Below, piece by piece: positions 1 to 9,007 of a DNA stretch of 42,325 nucleotides. The notes under the pieces are model-generated. The model was not told the DNA's origin and ran no database searches. It worked only from the letters and a program-made list of their open reading frames with translations. Both the position numbers and the translations under genes were made by a program. The DNA comes from a virus, in the IMG/VR virus record IMGVR_UViG_3300012039_000016, positions 1 through 42,325 of that record. One strand, written 5' to 3'. The first letter of the stretch is position 1. Each line of letters opens with the position of its first letter.

Positions 1-343
1 CGGTTGTTATTGCAAGTCCTGATTGGCTTATTGATGGGGCTGCTCCTCCACCCGGTGGGGTTAGGGTGGCCTCTCCACCTGCTATTACCCACCCAGCATC
101 GCATGTCCAATCTACCCCACACAAAGTAGAAAAATCTCCGGCAGTCACTAATTCAGCTCCAAGTTCATCTGCATCACAAGCCAAGTTGTCCCCACAGCAG
201 TACTGCTTTGCCTGAAAGTTGAGCGGGTCTTCGGGTTGCATCAAAACAGCGTAGCCAGACAAGTCCTTGTTAATGCAGGCTTGGTCATCAAACTTTGCGG
301 AGTTGAATCGTATAGGTTGGTTGTCTATAAAAGTAATTGCCAT
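1..343 (-). CDS. Tail-region protein, 3' end cut by window edge
   Basis: An open frame of 114 codons starts at 343 and runs off the left edge without a stop. Its ATG shares one base with the stop of the upstream tail-tip gene (TAATG), which points to translational coupling in the tail operon. The visible part has several Cys residues (a QYCCGDNLACD stretch near residues 42-52) and a Gly/Pro-rich linker near residues 95-103, as in proteins joining a tail anchor to a distal domain. Position after the tail-tip gene suggests a tail fibre or receptor-binding component, but no family was recognised. Confidence 0.75.
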   Translation of the reverse strand, partial: MAITFIDNQPIRFNSAKFDDQACINKDLSGYAVLMQPEDPLNFQAKQYCCGDNLACDADELGAELVTAGDFSTLCGVDWTCDAGWVIAGGEATLTPPGGGAAPSISQSGLAITT

Positions 344-2316
344 TATTTAAGCATTTCCTGAGTTCCAAGCAAGGTAACATTCGCCATGCTTGTGTTGTGA
401 TTGTATTTTAAGGTGTCAATCCATCCCGCCTGTACCTTGTTCCCGTTGTAGGTAATCGCTATCTTCTGAAAGACGTTGTCTTCGATTGCGTAGAAGTCAG
501 CGTTGGGAATTGGGTACTCGAAGTCGGCTTTTACTATTGGGATTTCGTTCTGATTATTCAGAGTTATAACTTCGCCACCGGAATCGGGTGCGCTTGTGCA
601 GGCGAAGTAGGTTTCGTTGTTAGCACCCAAAACAACGATGTAGGCCGAACCCAATCCTATTACAGCGTCTATTGTAACATCACACGAAATATAATCTCCT
701 GCAAGACAATAAAATGATGCCTGATGAGTTATAATTGTAGTTTGAGGAACAGTGGTAGTATTATTGACGATGTCTAATACTCCACTTGCCTCTTGAAATA
801 TAGTGCCACTATTATATCGCTGGAATCCGTGTGAGATAGTTGCATACGATGAGGATGCCAATATTTGGAATTGGTGATAGAATGTGTGAGTTCCTTCTGC
901 CACGCAAGTATATCTTGAATTGGCTTGTGATACAGGTGTTCCTTGTGCCGTACCATTTCCATAATTATTAACAACTCCATTACCATCGAAATTTGGAAAG
1001 TTAAAGTCATCATCAAATTGAAATGGGAAATAAGTTGTATAGCTAATGGCAATAATATTTATATTAGCTGTATGAGCTGCTCTAAACAAATTATTGACTG
1101 TCCCTGTAAAGTTTACAATGCTGTTCGGTATTTGGCTGTTCCACCTTTCTAACACTTCGTTATTCATTAACCTTGTGTTGTAGAAGTATGGAGGAGCGGA
1201 GGCGAATGGGTTTCCGGGTATAGCCGTGCTTGTATATCCGCTTCCGGAAACAGTTACATCTTCGCAGTCAACAAAGAATATTTCTTCGGCAAAGTTGGTT
1301 GTTGGCTGAATAAGCAAATCCTCTATCATGTTGCTCGAAATAACATAGCTGCTCATCAGGTCAAGACGGGCATCAATGTTGCACTGCTCAAGTGTAGTGT
1401 AGTTTTCCGGTTTGTAGGTAAAGTATAAATTGCTCTCTACAAACGATACTCCATTTCCGGGAAGCGCATCCAGAATCTTATCCGAACCTACAGAGATAAT
1501 CGCTACCAGTTTTGATGTGTCTATTTTAAACTTTACCCCGTTTACGTTTTCAAGTTTTCTAACGATGGTGTTTAAAAACAAGTCCTGATACTTTTCGATT
1601 CTCAGTACAGGTACATTTCCTGTAGTGTCTATGTAGAAAGTGACGTTTATTTTCTTTTTTACTTCCTGAAAAAACTTGTCAAATGAGGCTTTGATGGCTC
1701 CGCCCGTTCCAAAGAATGCTATCTCCTGTCCGTACATAACGGAAAGTCCTTCAAACTCCCCGCCCAATCCAAATAGGTTAGAATCAAAAGCCACTTCATC
1801 ATCACTCATAAAGGCTATCATGTTCTTAAATACATCATAAACACGGTAGCCTGTTCGTGGGTCGGTTATTGCTGTCGGGCCAACTGAATCGGGTTTAAAC
1901 ATCGTGATTGTATTCTCTGCCGCTGCATCAATCGTTTCTCCGTTCTTGCTTCGGGTAGTGTCTACTGTTATCTCAATAGATTTGTTTTTATTAATCCGGG
2001 CGTAGAAGTTGTTGTCCTGAACCGGGGCGGTGATGATGCAGTTGGAGTCTTTCTCTATCTCAAGAATAAAAATCTTCCCTATAAATATCCGTATGTCTTG
2101 TCCATCACAGTTATCCCATATTTCACAGGCTATCTCCGCGCAAAAACCGCTAGTGTCAATTACGCCTTGTATCAAATCAAATCCATCACCATGCCATTTT
2201 AGCTTCGCATCGTTGGTAATTAGAAATCCTCCAAGCTGTGAGTCCCGCTTAATGGTTGTCAGGATGTCGCCATCAGGTTCATCGTTTATAAAGGTGTTAT
2301 TTAGGTAAAATTTCAA
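343..2316 (-). CDS. Tail-tip / baseplate structural protein
   Basis: A 657-residue protein directly downstream of the tape measure gene, overlapping it by an ATGA. In siphoviruses this slot holds distal tail and tail-associated proteins that form the tip and start host contact. The first 330 residues are mixed alpha/beta with repeated short beta segments. The middle and C-terminal parts are rich in Asn, Thr, Ser and aromatic residues, typical of beta-rich adsorption domains. No catalytic motif was seen. The role rests on position and composition; the exact family is not recognised. Confidence 0.65.
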   Translation of the reverse strand: MKFYLNNTFINDEPDGDILTTIKRDSQLGGFLITNDAKLKWHGDGFDLIQGVIDTSGFCAEIACEIWDNCDGQDIRIFIGKIFILEIEKDSNCIITAPVQDNNFYARINKNKSIEITVDTTRSKNGETIDAAAENTITMFKPDSVGPTAITDPRTGYRVYDVFKNMIAFMSDDEVAFDSNLFGLGGEFEGLSVMYGQEIAFFGTGGAIKASFDKFFQEVKKKINVTFYIDTTGNVPVLRIEKYQDLFLNTIVRKLENVNGVKFKIDTSKLVAIISVGSDKILDALPGNGVSFVESNLYFTYKPENYTTLEQCNIDARLDLMSSYVISSNMIEDLLIQPTTNFAEEIFFVDCEDVTVSGSGYTSTAIPGNPFASAPPYFYNTRLMNNEVLERWNSQIPNSIVNFTGTVNNLFRAAHTANINIIAISYTTYFPFQFDDDFNFPNFDGNGVVNNYGNGTAQGTPVSQANSRYTCVAEGTHTFYHQFQILASSSYATISHGFQRYNSGTIFQEASGVLDIVNNTTTVPQTTIITHQASFYCLAGDYISCDVTIDAVIGLGSAYIVVLGANNETYFACTSAPDSGGEVITLNNQNEIPIVKADFEYPIPNADFYAIEDNVFQKIAITYNGNKVQAGWIDTLKYNHNTSMANVTLLGTQEMLK

Positions 2317-4445
2317 TTTCTTAGCGGGGAGTTGTAACTGTATTCGCTCATGTATCTTGCTACGCTTCGCCCAATCCTATCGGCTTGTTCTGGTAGTATC
2401 TTTCGATTGGCTCTTGTTAGTTTTCCTGAATCCATAAACGCCTCTACCTTTCCAAAGTTGTGATTTATAGCAAAGGAGTTGAGGATTTCGGGATTGATTA
2501 GATTCTTCCTGATGGCTAAAAGTGTAGGCTCAAACTTGCGTGTTTCGGCTGCTGTCATTACCGATTCTCCCCTGCTTAACATCGCGGGAATGCTGTCGGA
2601 TGTTTCTGTTCCATGTCCTTCTAATCCTATTACTCCTTTTTTAAATTTAGGAACTGGGGCGGATAGAATTGCGCTGGTTTGGAGTGCCCCGAAAGCTATT
2701 GCAAGTGCCGAAAGTATTCCGGGTGGAATAGTTGCAGCAAATAGCTTAACTGCATTTTCGGCTGTCTGTATTGCTACTCTTATCAGAGAGGCTGTTCGGT
2801 CTGCGATGAATGCTTTGCGTTTTTCATCCGCTATCTTTTTGTTGAGTTCCTTTTCTGTTGCTTCTCTCTGTTTCGCTAACTCCTTTTGCTTTTGCGCATA
2901 TAACCCATCCGATATGATTTTATTATTGTTTAGCTCTTCAAGTCTTTCCTCCTCTTCATCAAATGCCTCTAATCTTCGGTCTTTCTCTGCGTTTAATTGG
3001 TCTACATTAGATTCAAATCCTACTGCTAATGTGGTAAACAAATCAATAAACATTTCTTTGCCTTGTTCGGTAAAACTTTCCAGCGCAGCCAGCCCCTCTT
3101 TAGTAAATCCTATTTCTGCCCCTAAGATATTTTTAAATGCCAACTCACCTGCTTTACCAAACTCCTGAGTTTTTACTTTAATTAAATCAAGTTTGTCGGG
3201 TAGCTCATTAATCGGCTTCATTGATTCTTTAACCGAATCAATCATTTTTTGAATCGCATTAATAGAATCGGTTGGTATTACATTTTCTGCCCTCTCCTCT
3301 TGTAATGCAGCATTAAGTTGGCGCTGTAAGATTAATCGGTTGTTAAGAATGTCTAATACTGTTTGTGTAGATTTATTGTAAGCATCTGTACTCTTTACGT
3401 TATCCCGAAGGATGCGCTGATATTTTAAATCAATATCATTCTGCTTTAATTTAAGGGCTAATATTTCCGATTGCTTGCCCCCGGTTTCTTCCAATAACTT
3501 TATCTGCCGTTCCAAATCTTTTACTACTGCATTCCCCGCTAACCTTTTTTCCTGAGCAGCGGTTATGGCATCATCGAATTTAAGGTTCTTTTCTAATTGT
3601 TTATTGTACGCTTCCTGCGCTGCCTCCGCCCGCTCTGATGCGCGTGTTACAGCATAGTAAATGGTTACCAGTGTAGCTAATGCGGCAACTACTATCCCAA
3701 TGGGGTTGGCCAGCATAATTGCCGTAAGTCTGGCTTGTGCGGTTGCTAATACATTTGTAGCCGTTGCCCCCGCTACCTGAGTTGTGTTGAGTGCAGTTTG
3801 GGCAGTAGCGGTTATTCCTAAAAGTATTCTAAGGCTTGTAAAAGCATCTTTTAATCCAAGAACCGATTGAAGTCCCTGAGTGAGAGCTAACGCTGCCTGA
3901 ACTTTTAATAATGCCTTTTGAACATCCTCTGATTCTTCTCCAAACAATGCCATCGCCCCCTGTGCAGCAGCAAATCCACCAGCAATACCTGTACCTAATT
4001 GAAGAAATGCACCTAATTTTTGTTCAGGATTAAGGTTTCTTATTACCTTATTTAAATCATCCATCTTGTCCTGCAATTTTCCTGCTGAACGAGCTGCTTC
4101 AATAGCCTGTGGCGAAAATTCGCCCATTGTTTGAGCAAGCCGCGCTGCTTCAACCTTCGCTTCAGCTACCTGAGACCTTAATGATTTAAAAGCGGTAGTG
4201 GTTTTTTCTGCCTCTTTAGATGGGCTTGGATTCTTTTTTCCTCCAGGCAAACTATCCGAAAGTTTCGTTGCCTCCTCTGCCGCCTTCTTTGATTCAACCG
4301 CTAACTTAGCCGATTGGTCAGCAAGTTTCTTGAACTCCTCAGCATCCTTAGCCGTAATCTGTCCAAGTTTTACCAATAGGTCAATGGTAGGCTTCATGGC
4401 CTCCGCATTTGACGACACATTAACAACTATATTTTCTACTGCCAT
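2313..4445 (-). CDS. Tail tape measure protein
   Basis: A 710-residue protein that sets tail length and probably helps DNA pass through the host envelope. It shows long Ala/Lys/Glu-rich heptad stretches (residues 30-130, 270-400, 480-560), hydrophobic segments at about 144-168 and 243-266 typical of tape measure proteins, and a third near 570-595. The C-terminal part carries the motif GHGTETSDSIPAMLSRGES, a signature often seen near the end of phage tape measure proteins. The length is short for the family, implying a fairly short tail. It is flanked by small tail genes and the tail-tip gene. Confidence 0.9.
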   Translation of the reverse strand: MAVENIVVNVSSNAEAMKPTIDLLVKLGQITAKDAEEFKKLADQSAKLAVESKKAAEEATKLSDSLPGGKKNPSPSKEAEKTTTAFKSLRSQVAEAKVEAARLAQTMGEFSPQAIEAARSAGKLQDKMDDLNKVIRNLNPEQKLGAFLQLGTGIAGGFAAAQGAMALFGEESEDVQKALLKVQAALALTQGLQSVLGLKDAFTSLRILLGITATAQTALNTTQVAGATATNVLATAQARLTAIMLANPIGIVVAALATLVTIYYAVTRASERAEAAQEAYNKQLEKNLKFDDAITAAQEKRLAGNAVVKDLERQIKLLEETGGKQSEILALKLKQNDIDLKYQRILRDNVKSTDAYNKSTQTVLDILNNRLILQRQLNAALQEERAENVIPTDSINAIQKMIDSVKESMKPINELPDKLDLIKVKTQEFGKAGELAFKNILGAEIGFTKEGLAALESFTEQGKEMFIDLFTTLAVGFESNVDQLNAEKDRRLEAFDEEEERLEELNNNKIISDGLYAQKQKELAKQREATEKELNKKIADEKRKAFIADRTASLIRVAIQTAENAVKLFAATIPPGILSALAIAFGALQTSAILSAPVPKFKKGVIGLEGHGTETSDSIPAMLSRGESVMTAAETRKFEPTLLAIRKNLINPEILNSFAINHNFGKVEAFMDSGKLTRANRKILPEQADRIGRSVARYMSEYSYNSPLRN

Positions 4446-4452
4446 TGGGTGA

Positions 4453-4827
4453 TTATGGTGTTAAGCCTAAATCTGTAAGCTGTTCTGAACTTAATTTGGT
4501 TTTAATCCACTTCTTTTTTAATGCTGATTGGTCAAGTTCATTCTGCGTGTAGAATGCTGTTTCGGTTATTACCGGCACTATCGGGTAGGTAATTTCTACT
4601 TTTATACCATTGGCATTGGTAACTACTTTAAGTTCTGACGGGAATACTCCTTTATCTCCCTGTAACTTTTTAAGAATGCCAAGCCATTGTTCTGCATCGG
4701 TTCTGTTTTTGAATTTCAGAAACGGCTGCTCAAATTCTCCGAATATAAGGTTAGAATAAACAATCCTGTATTTGGCATCCGCCTGCTCAATAACTCCTTC
4801 TAATGATACTTCGTAGTATGATGTCAT
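4453..4827 (-). CDS. Small virion-operon protein, unknown
   Basis: A 124-residue protein placed just upstream of the tape measure gene, with gaps of 7 and 4 bases to its neighbours. It looks like a compact alpha/beta protein without signal peptide or membrane segment. Its slot is where many siphoviruses keep a tail assembly chaperone or a tail completion protein, but no motif supports either. The ATG at 4827 is the only sensible start. Confidence 0.7.
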   Translation of the reverse strand: MTSYYEVSLEGVIEQADAKYRIVYSNLIFGEFEQPFLKFKNRTDAEQWLGILKKLQGDKGVFPSELKVVTNANGIKVEITYPIVPVITETAFYTQNELDQSALKKKWIKTKLSSEQLTDLGLTP

Positions 4828-4831
4828 GTTT

Positions 4832-6514
4832 TTACATTGTTAGCCACAACCTCCAGTAACTTGCCCCTGAAAGCGGTGTGCCTGTGTTATAAAATGCGAG
4901 CTTTGTTCCATCAGCAAGGTAGCCGAGCGATATAAACGCCCACCGTGCCGCGCTGAAACCGCCACTGCCGGAGATGCTTGGTATTCCCGCGATTTTTTCT
5001 ATCCTTCGGCTTTGGCAGTCAAATCTTATAAATGGCCTTTGATAGGTGGATGCAACGGTTGAGTTTCCAACACAGAAATACATATATCTCCCGTCCTGTG
5101 TATGAGGGTTGTAGGCTACATGAAGGCAGTCAGTTGCTACAATAGTGTCCGATGTCGCGCCTCCTGCCCAATCAACTATTGTTAAAGCGTTTGTCCAGCT
5201 TCCTGTTGCCGCTCCCGCAATGTCGAATAAATCATAGGTAGTAGTCGCGCCCCTGAATAAAAAGATATTACTTGATTTAACAGCGTTGATTTCATCAGCT
5301 ACCATTCCGAATGCGAACCAGCCAAATGCGCCTGTGGTCTGCGTTGTCGTCCCCTTTACCGCCCATGTGGTTGTGTCCCACTGGTTAGAGGTATTTACTG
5401 CGGTGTAGTTATTGGCGATGGTGTAATTATACATCGTTGTTGTGCCTCCGAAGAATCCGAGAATATTATCCGTCCAGTTTTCAATTACATACTTTGCTGT
5501 TGCTGATGGTGTAACCGTCCAATTTGTCGTTCCTGATGAAATGGTGTAAACCGGGGATGCCCCTGCGGTGTGGCTGATTATCCTGCGCCTCTGTCCTACT
5601 GCTGTTGGCGTTCCGGTGTCCTCAACAATTCTTATTTGATAATTGCGGTACTGATTTACTAACACTGCCGCATCTCCGCCTGCCGCTTGTCCAGTTATCG
5701 TTGTCGCTGCGATTGCCGTTGCTGTCAGGCATTGCAAGGTAGTTCCGTTTATATCGCTGCCGTAAGTTGATGTTCCTAAATATCCCTCTCCTGATTTTCT
5801 ATCGTGTGGCACATATCCTTCGTCCGTTGCTACTAAGAAATTGCCAGTTGTCGGAACGGTTGCTATTAAGTTTGTAGTGCCTAATGATGATAGTGATGCA
5901 GTTAAACAATCATATCTTCTCCACTGATTTGCCGCGATTGCACCTGTGCCTAAATATAAATAACTCCCTGAAAGAAATTCGTATCGGTCATTGGCGTTTG
6001 GTGCGGTTGGTAGGGCGGACTCTAAAATGATTGTCGGTGTAGTGCTTGAGGTGTTGGCTACACATCTGCGCTCGGATATAACCCCTGTCACGATATTAAT
6101 TATTCTAATAATAAATCCTTTGCCATCACCCCTGTCAGCTAATTGATTTTCGCCTACTGTTGCCGGTAGTGCGGTGCTTAATACTACCTTAGTGGTTGTT
6201 CCGCCTGCTGCTAATACTCCTGATGGAGATAACGCGGGGCTGAATACTGCTGTGTTGCCAGCCCCGAATCCGCCCCCTGCTCCGAAAGTAGTGTTAATCT
6301 GCCCCCACGAATCGTGCATAATATTATACCCGTATTGTGCGGATGCCGTTCCATTAAGATATACTATCGGGTGGTTGTAGCCGTTATTGCGTAAATCCTC
6401 TGCTGACCAGTACCCGCTTCCTACTGCTGTTATTGCCGCCATTACCGGCTGTGATAATAGTTCCCATTCGTGGGTGTCGAGGACTTCTATATGTTCATTT
6501 ATTGATGCTGGCAT
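4832..6514 (-). CDS. Large beta-rich virion protein
   Basis: A 560-residue protein very rich in Thr, Ala, Gly and Ser, with many short aromatic beta-strand motifs and almost no Lys or Glu. This composition fits an exposed structural protein such as a major tail, decoration or propeller-like fibre protein. The N-terminus is followed by a Gly-rich linker (GAGGGFGAGN, near residues 77-86). Frequent TTT and GTTT repeats suggest internal repeats. It is adjacent to the preceding gene, whose stop lies at 6515. The assignment to the virion is by composition and operon position. Confidence 0.7.
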   Translation of the reverse strand: MPASINEHIEVLDTHEWELLSQPVMAAITAVGSGYWSAEDLRNNGYNHPIVYLNGTASAQYGYNIMHDSWGQINTTFGAGGGFGAGNTAVFSPALSPSGVLAAGGTTTKVVLSTALPATVGENQLADRGDGKGFIIRIINIVTGVISERRCVANTSSTTPTIILESALPTAPNANDRYEFLSGSYLYLGTGAIAANQWRRYDCLTASLSSLGTTNLIATVPTTGNFLVATDEGYVPHDRKSGEGYLGTSTYGSDINGTTLQCLTATAIAATTITGQAAGGDAAVLVNQYRNYQIRIVEDTGTPTAVGQRRRIISHTAGASPVYTISSGTTNWTVTPSATAKYVIENWTDNILGFFGGTTTMYNYTIANNYTAVNTSNQWDTTTWAVKGTTTQTTGAFGWFAFGMVADEINAVKSSNIFLFRGATTTYDLFDIAGAATGSWTNALTIVDWAGGATSDTIVATDCLHVAYNPHTQDGRYMYFCVGNSTVASTYQRPFIRFDCQSRRIEKIAGIPSISGSGGFSAARWAFISLGYLADGTKLAFYNTGTPLSGASYWRLWLTM

Positions 6515-6793
6515 TTATCGTGTAATTAATTGGCTGTTTCTTGTGTTAATCATTATCTTGTTCTGAAAATAAATTGAAAAGGTCTGGTCAACTAATCCTG
6601 AACCTGCTGTGGTGAAGGCTACTGAGCCGCTTATTGGCAGCGTGCCGGCTGATGCGCCCGGTGTAATTTTTACCATCCCTATCTCATTTGTATAAGACGG
6701 GGTGTTGGCAACCTGAATTAGTTTTTTTAGCCCTATGATAATGCTATCAAGATGCTCTATTGTTTCCTGTTCTCGTGTGAATCCTTGTGACAT
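6515..6793 (-). CDS. Small structural-operon protein, unknown
   Basis: A 92-residue protein directly abutting the next gene. The first half is helical (HLDSIIIGLKKLIQ); the second half is Gly/Thr-rich and beta-like. It is probably a virion or assembly protein because it sits inside the uninterrupted tail operon. No family recognised. Confidence 0.65.
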   Translation of the reverse strand: MSQGFTREQETIEHLDSIIIGLKKLIQVANTPSYTNEIGMVKITPGASAGTLPISGSVAFTTAGSGLVDQTFSIYFQNKIMINTRNSQLITR

Positions 6794-6797
6794 GTTT

Positions 6798-7127
6798 TTA
6801 AGTTATTAGTACTCCAAATAAATTAAATGATAATCGGGTATTGCCAGCATAAACTCTTATTACGTCCGTTGCATCAAGCGTTATTCCTACGGTGGCTATA
6901 AAGGTATCATTGGCAGGAATAGGCACATCGTAGTATAGGTATTGTTCGTTGGCATCTGCCGCCCCGTTTGGGGCTACTGATACCCGGAAGGTGGTAGCAG
7001 AAGCATCCCTGTTGCACACCACTACACTGCTTATAACGCACTCTGTCGCTGCCGCAATGGTAAGTATATCCGTTAAGGTTGTTGCTGCTGGTGCGCTTTG
7101 TGCTAATACTCTTCTAAATTCTGCCAT
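6798..7127 (-). CDS. Small beta-sandwich-like virion protein
   Basis: A 109-residue Ala/Thr/Val-rich protein with alternating hydrophobic residues over its whole length. The pattern 'VVVCNRDASATTFRVSVAP ... PANDTFIATVGITLDATD' resembles small phage tail or fibre-associated proteins of beta-sandwich type found in many environmental phages. It lacks signal or membrane segments. Spacing of 4 bases to the next gene and 1 base to the previous one shows co-translation in the tail operon. Confidence 0.7.
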   Translation of the reverse strand: MAEFRRVLAQSAPAATTLTDILTIAAATECVISSVVVCNRDASATTFRVSVAPNGAADANEQYLYYDVPIPANDTFIATVGITLDATDVIRVYAGNTRLSFNLFGVLIT

Positions 7128-7128
7128 C

Positions 7129-7452
7129 TTACATTCCTCCTAACATCATGTGTTTCCAATATTCCTCGTCTATGCTGGTTAGTTGTGATATTAACATTGC
7201 GTCTATCGCGGCTTTTAGTGCTGCGGCCGAGGCAGTTGCCGGAGCTATTATGCGGTTAAAGTCCAGATAGTAAACCCGCTCTCCCTCGTTTATCTCGTAC
7301 CAGTGCCACTTGAATAATACTATATTCGGGTCGTTAGGGTCAATGTATGTCTCCACATACGCCTTTTTAACGTAAACAAACTGGCCTTCTACCGTTAGCT
7401 GAAGGTAAATGGGGCTGTAGTCTACTATGCTTGTTACGTTGCTTGTTGGCAT
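7129..7452 (-). CDS. Small structural-operon protein, unknown
   Basis: A 107-residue protein starting at 7452, immediately after the stop codon (7453-7455) of the -1 frame of the upstream gene. It has an aromatic-rich first half (VDYSPIYLQL, FKWHWYE) and an Ala-rich helical segment near residues 70-90. Possibly a head-tail or tail completion protein, judged only from its slot. Confidence 0.65.
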   Translation of the reverse strand: MPTSNVTSIVDYSPIYLQLTVEGQFVYVKKAYVETYIDPNDPNIVLFKWHWYEINEGERVYYLDFNRIIAPATASAAALKAAIDAMLISQLTSIDEEYWKHMMLGGM

Positions 7453-8210
7453 CTACTCTTCCGACCAGGAGCCGGCTTTTGCAGGTTTTATATTTTTGGT
7501 TTTTTCAAGAAAGTCATTTACAAGAACAAAGTAGTCGTAGAGGGTATGGTATTTCGTGTCCGTGTTGTATCGTGCGCCTATTTCGTGCCGTTGAGTGAAG
7601 AAACTTCTTCGCGTGTTGCCGATTGCTTGCCAGAAGTGGCTTTCGATTGGTATTTTAGTATCTTCTCCAGTGTCGTTTGACAGGTTTGATAAATCTCTTT
7701 TGATAATTTTGGCAAGGGTATCAAACTGTCGAGCTGCTGATACAAAAAAAAATCATCAACATCCCCGTTTTTCTTCCATGTCGCTATCTTTTTCTGCGAG
7801 TATGTCTCGTTGTAGGTGTAGGGGCTTTCGTTCTCATCAAAGTAGGCTACTGCTGCCATTTTATAGATAAGATTCTTTGGCGGGATAACAAAGTTTACCC
7901 GCTCCTCTAAGAAGTTAAGCACCCGGCTTACTTCAAGTATCTGTATCGGGTTAGAATTACACAGCTTTTTAAACTCTTTGACAAACTCTTTTAAGGTAGT
8001 AACCTCTATCCTCATACTTATCTCTTCATACACCTGATACGCATCTAATCCACGTTCAGTAAACGTATCAAACATGTCATGCAGCTTGTAGTATGGCTTT
8101 CCCCCTGAATAAAACGCTACATCAACAATGTGCCCGGTCTGTAATTCCCACTTCTTGCGCTTGGTGAAGATTAGTTTAAGGAGATGCTGTATGTATTTCC
8201 ATTTTGTCAT
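7453..8210 (-). CDS. Long -1 frameshift product of the 8210 gene (252 aa)
   Basis: The zero frame from 8210 ends at 7578, but the -1 frame stays open to 7453 and ends exactly one base before the next start. The switch point is a run of nine T on the coding strand (7752-7744). In the zero frame it reads GAT TTT TTT TTG, so U UUU UUU forms a canonical -1 slippery heptamer. A 6-bp stem (7743-7738 with 7723-7718) follows it. The extension is protein-like: it has an IIKRDLSNLSND helix, HFWQAIG and a YDYFVLVNDFLEK helix. Slippage would give 155 + 97 residues. In siphoviruses such a pair made upstream of the tape measure gene is the tail assembly chaperone G/GT, so that is the best guess. A homopolymer sequencing error is the main alternative. 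Confidence 0.6.
7578..8210 (-). CDS. Short (unshifted) product of the 8210 gene (210 aa)
   Basis: This is the zero-frame reading: 155 residues shared with the frameshift product, then 55 residues of its own. The start overlaps the preceding stop (TGATG at 8212-8208). The shared part is basic at its N-terminus and otherwise helical, with no membrane segment and no recognised domain. The private C-terminal tail is Lys/Gln/Thr-rich. If frameshifting is programmed, both forms are made in a fixed ratio, as for tail assembly chaperones. If the T-run is mis-sequenced, only the longer form exists. Confidence 0.55.
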   Translation of the reverse strand: MTKWKYIQHLLKLIFTKRKKWELQTGHIVDVAFYSGGKPYYKLHDMFDTFTERGLDAYQVYEEISMRIEVTTLKEFVKEFKKLCNSNPIQILEVSRVLNFLEERVNFVIPPKNLIYKMAAVAYFDENESPYTYNETYSQKKIATWKKNGDVDDFFLYQQLDSLIPLPKLSKEIYQTCQTTLEKILKYQSKATSGKQSATREEVSSLNGTK

Positions 8211-8407
8211 CAGTACTGTTTTATTGTTTCAATTAGCTTTTCATCTGTTGACTGTATTATCTTTGAGTTCTTTCGCCCTAACCAGAAAAGGTTGTTTTGA
8301 TAGTAGTGGTATAGCTTGTACAGCCCCTTTCGATATATTTTTCCTTTCATTGCGCAGTTGCAGTACCCGTGCCATGCCCAGCCTAAGTTGATGATTTGCT
8401 CGTGCAT
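8210..8407 (-). CDS. Small basic aromatic protein, unknown
   Basis: A 65-residue protein preferred over a longer overlapping frame because its stop overlaps the next start (TGATG) and its start lies 8 bases after the stop of the upstream small gene. It is rich in Trp, Tyr and Lys, with Cys17 and a CAMKGKIYRKG segment. It has no membrane signal and no recognised family. Confidence 0.6.
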   Translation of the reverse strand: MHEQIINLGWAWHGYCNCAMKGKIYRKGLYKLYHYYQNNLFWLGRKNSKIIQSTDEKLIETIKQY

Positions 8408-8415
8408 TCACGTTT

Positions 8416-8577
8416 TTAGATTGTTTCTGTTGGATTGGGGTCGGGTTTTGGCGGTTCGTTGGGTAAGAAGTTTGTAAGTTTAATTCCATCCACATTAACC
8501 CCAATTGATTTTAAATAATTAACACAGGCGATTGCCTTTGATTTTGTGTCCTGAAATTCTTTTGTTTCTTCTGTCAT
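8416..8577 (-). CDS. 53-aa acidic/proline-tailed protein
   Basis: A short gene that fills the gap between two neighbours. Its ATG overlaps the stop of the upstream membrane-protein gene as ATGA (8577-8574). The product begins with an acidic helix (residues 1-25) and ends in a Pro-rich tail (NEPPKPDPNP). The size and coupling suggest an accessory assembly protein. No family recognised. Confidence 0.6.
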   Translation of the reverse strand: MTEETKEFQDTKSKAIACVNYLKSIGVNVDGIKLTNFLPNEPPKPDPNPTETI

Positions 8578-8882
8578 TTAATATTTGTTCTATAATATTC
8601 AATACAACTATTTATTAATGTATTTAATGCGCTTAACCCAAATACATAAATGATATACACTAAGGCGTTATGAAGATTAAGTTCGTAGTTGTACCAATAG
8701 ATGTAAGTTGAGTGGACGCTCGCCATGCATGTGGGACAATCGTATAGCGGTTTTTTAATATACTCCGGTAAATTGTGGCACAAATTGTCTACCCATGCGT
8801 TGACTTCGCCCTCCTGTGTGCTGAGGTGAAAGCCGATAATGAATAGAGAATTAAAGATGAGTAACAGAATTAATTCGCTCAT
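8574..8882 (-). CDS. Small membrane protein with CxxC motif
   Basis: A 102-residue protein with an N-terminal hydrophobic segment (residues 3-18), a central loop with CPTC (near residues 49-52) and a second hydrophobic segment at about 73-90. Two membrane passes with a short loop between them are likely. It is coupled by ATGA overlaps on both sides. Membrane proteins inside a morphogenesis operon are unusual. It could act in superinfection exclusion or lysis control, but the sequence does not show which. Confidence 0.65.
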   Translation of the reverse strand: MSELILLLIFNSLFIIGFHLSTQEGEVNAWVDNLCHNLPEYIKKPLYDCPTCMASVHSTYIYWYNYELNLHNALVYIIYVFGLSALNTLINSCIEYYRTNIK

Positions 8883-9007
8883 GCTTTTGATTTATAAATC
8901 CGCTTGCGCTTTTTCTTTTTGGCTTTTGCCTCTGTTTTCATTGGTTCGTAGTTGTAAAGCCATGAATGAAATTTGTCGGGCTTTGTACTGGTGATGACAT
9001 GATTCAT
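8879..9007 (-). CDS. 42-aa highly basic protein
   Basis: A tiny gene with ATGA overlaps at both ends (9007-9004 and 8882-8879), which strongly supports translation. The C-terminal half is a Lys/Arg cluster (AKKKKRKR), suggesting nucleic-acid or phospholipid binding. The N-terminal half has HSWLYNYEP. Function unknown. Confidence 0.6.
   Translation of the reverse strand: MNHVITSTKPDKFHSWLYNYEPMKTEAKAKKKKRKRIYKSKA

Noticed and set aside
2479-3168. 229-aa open frame on the plus strand inside the tape measure gene
   Set aside because: Antisense to a long, well-supported protein with tape measure features; Ser/Ala-rich shadow composition and no promoter.
8241-8504. 87-aa frame overlapping two small genes
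   Set aside because: The alternative pair (8416-8577 and 8210-8407) fits exactly with stop/start overlaps, while this frame overlaps both and lacks coupling.
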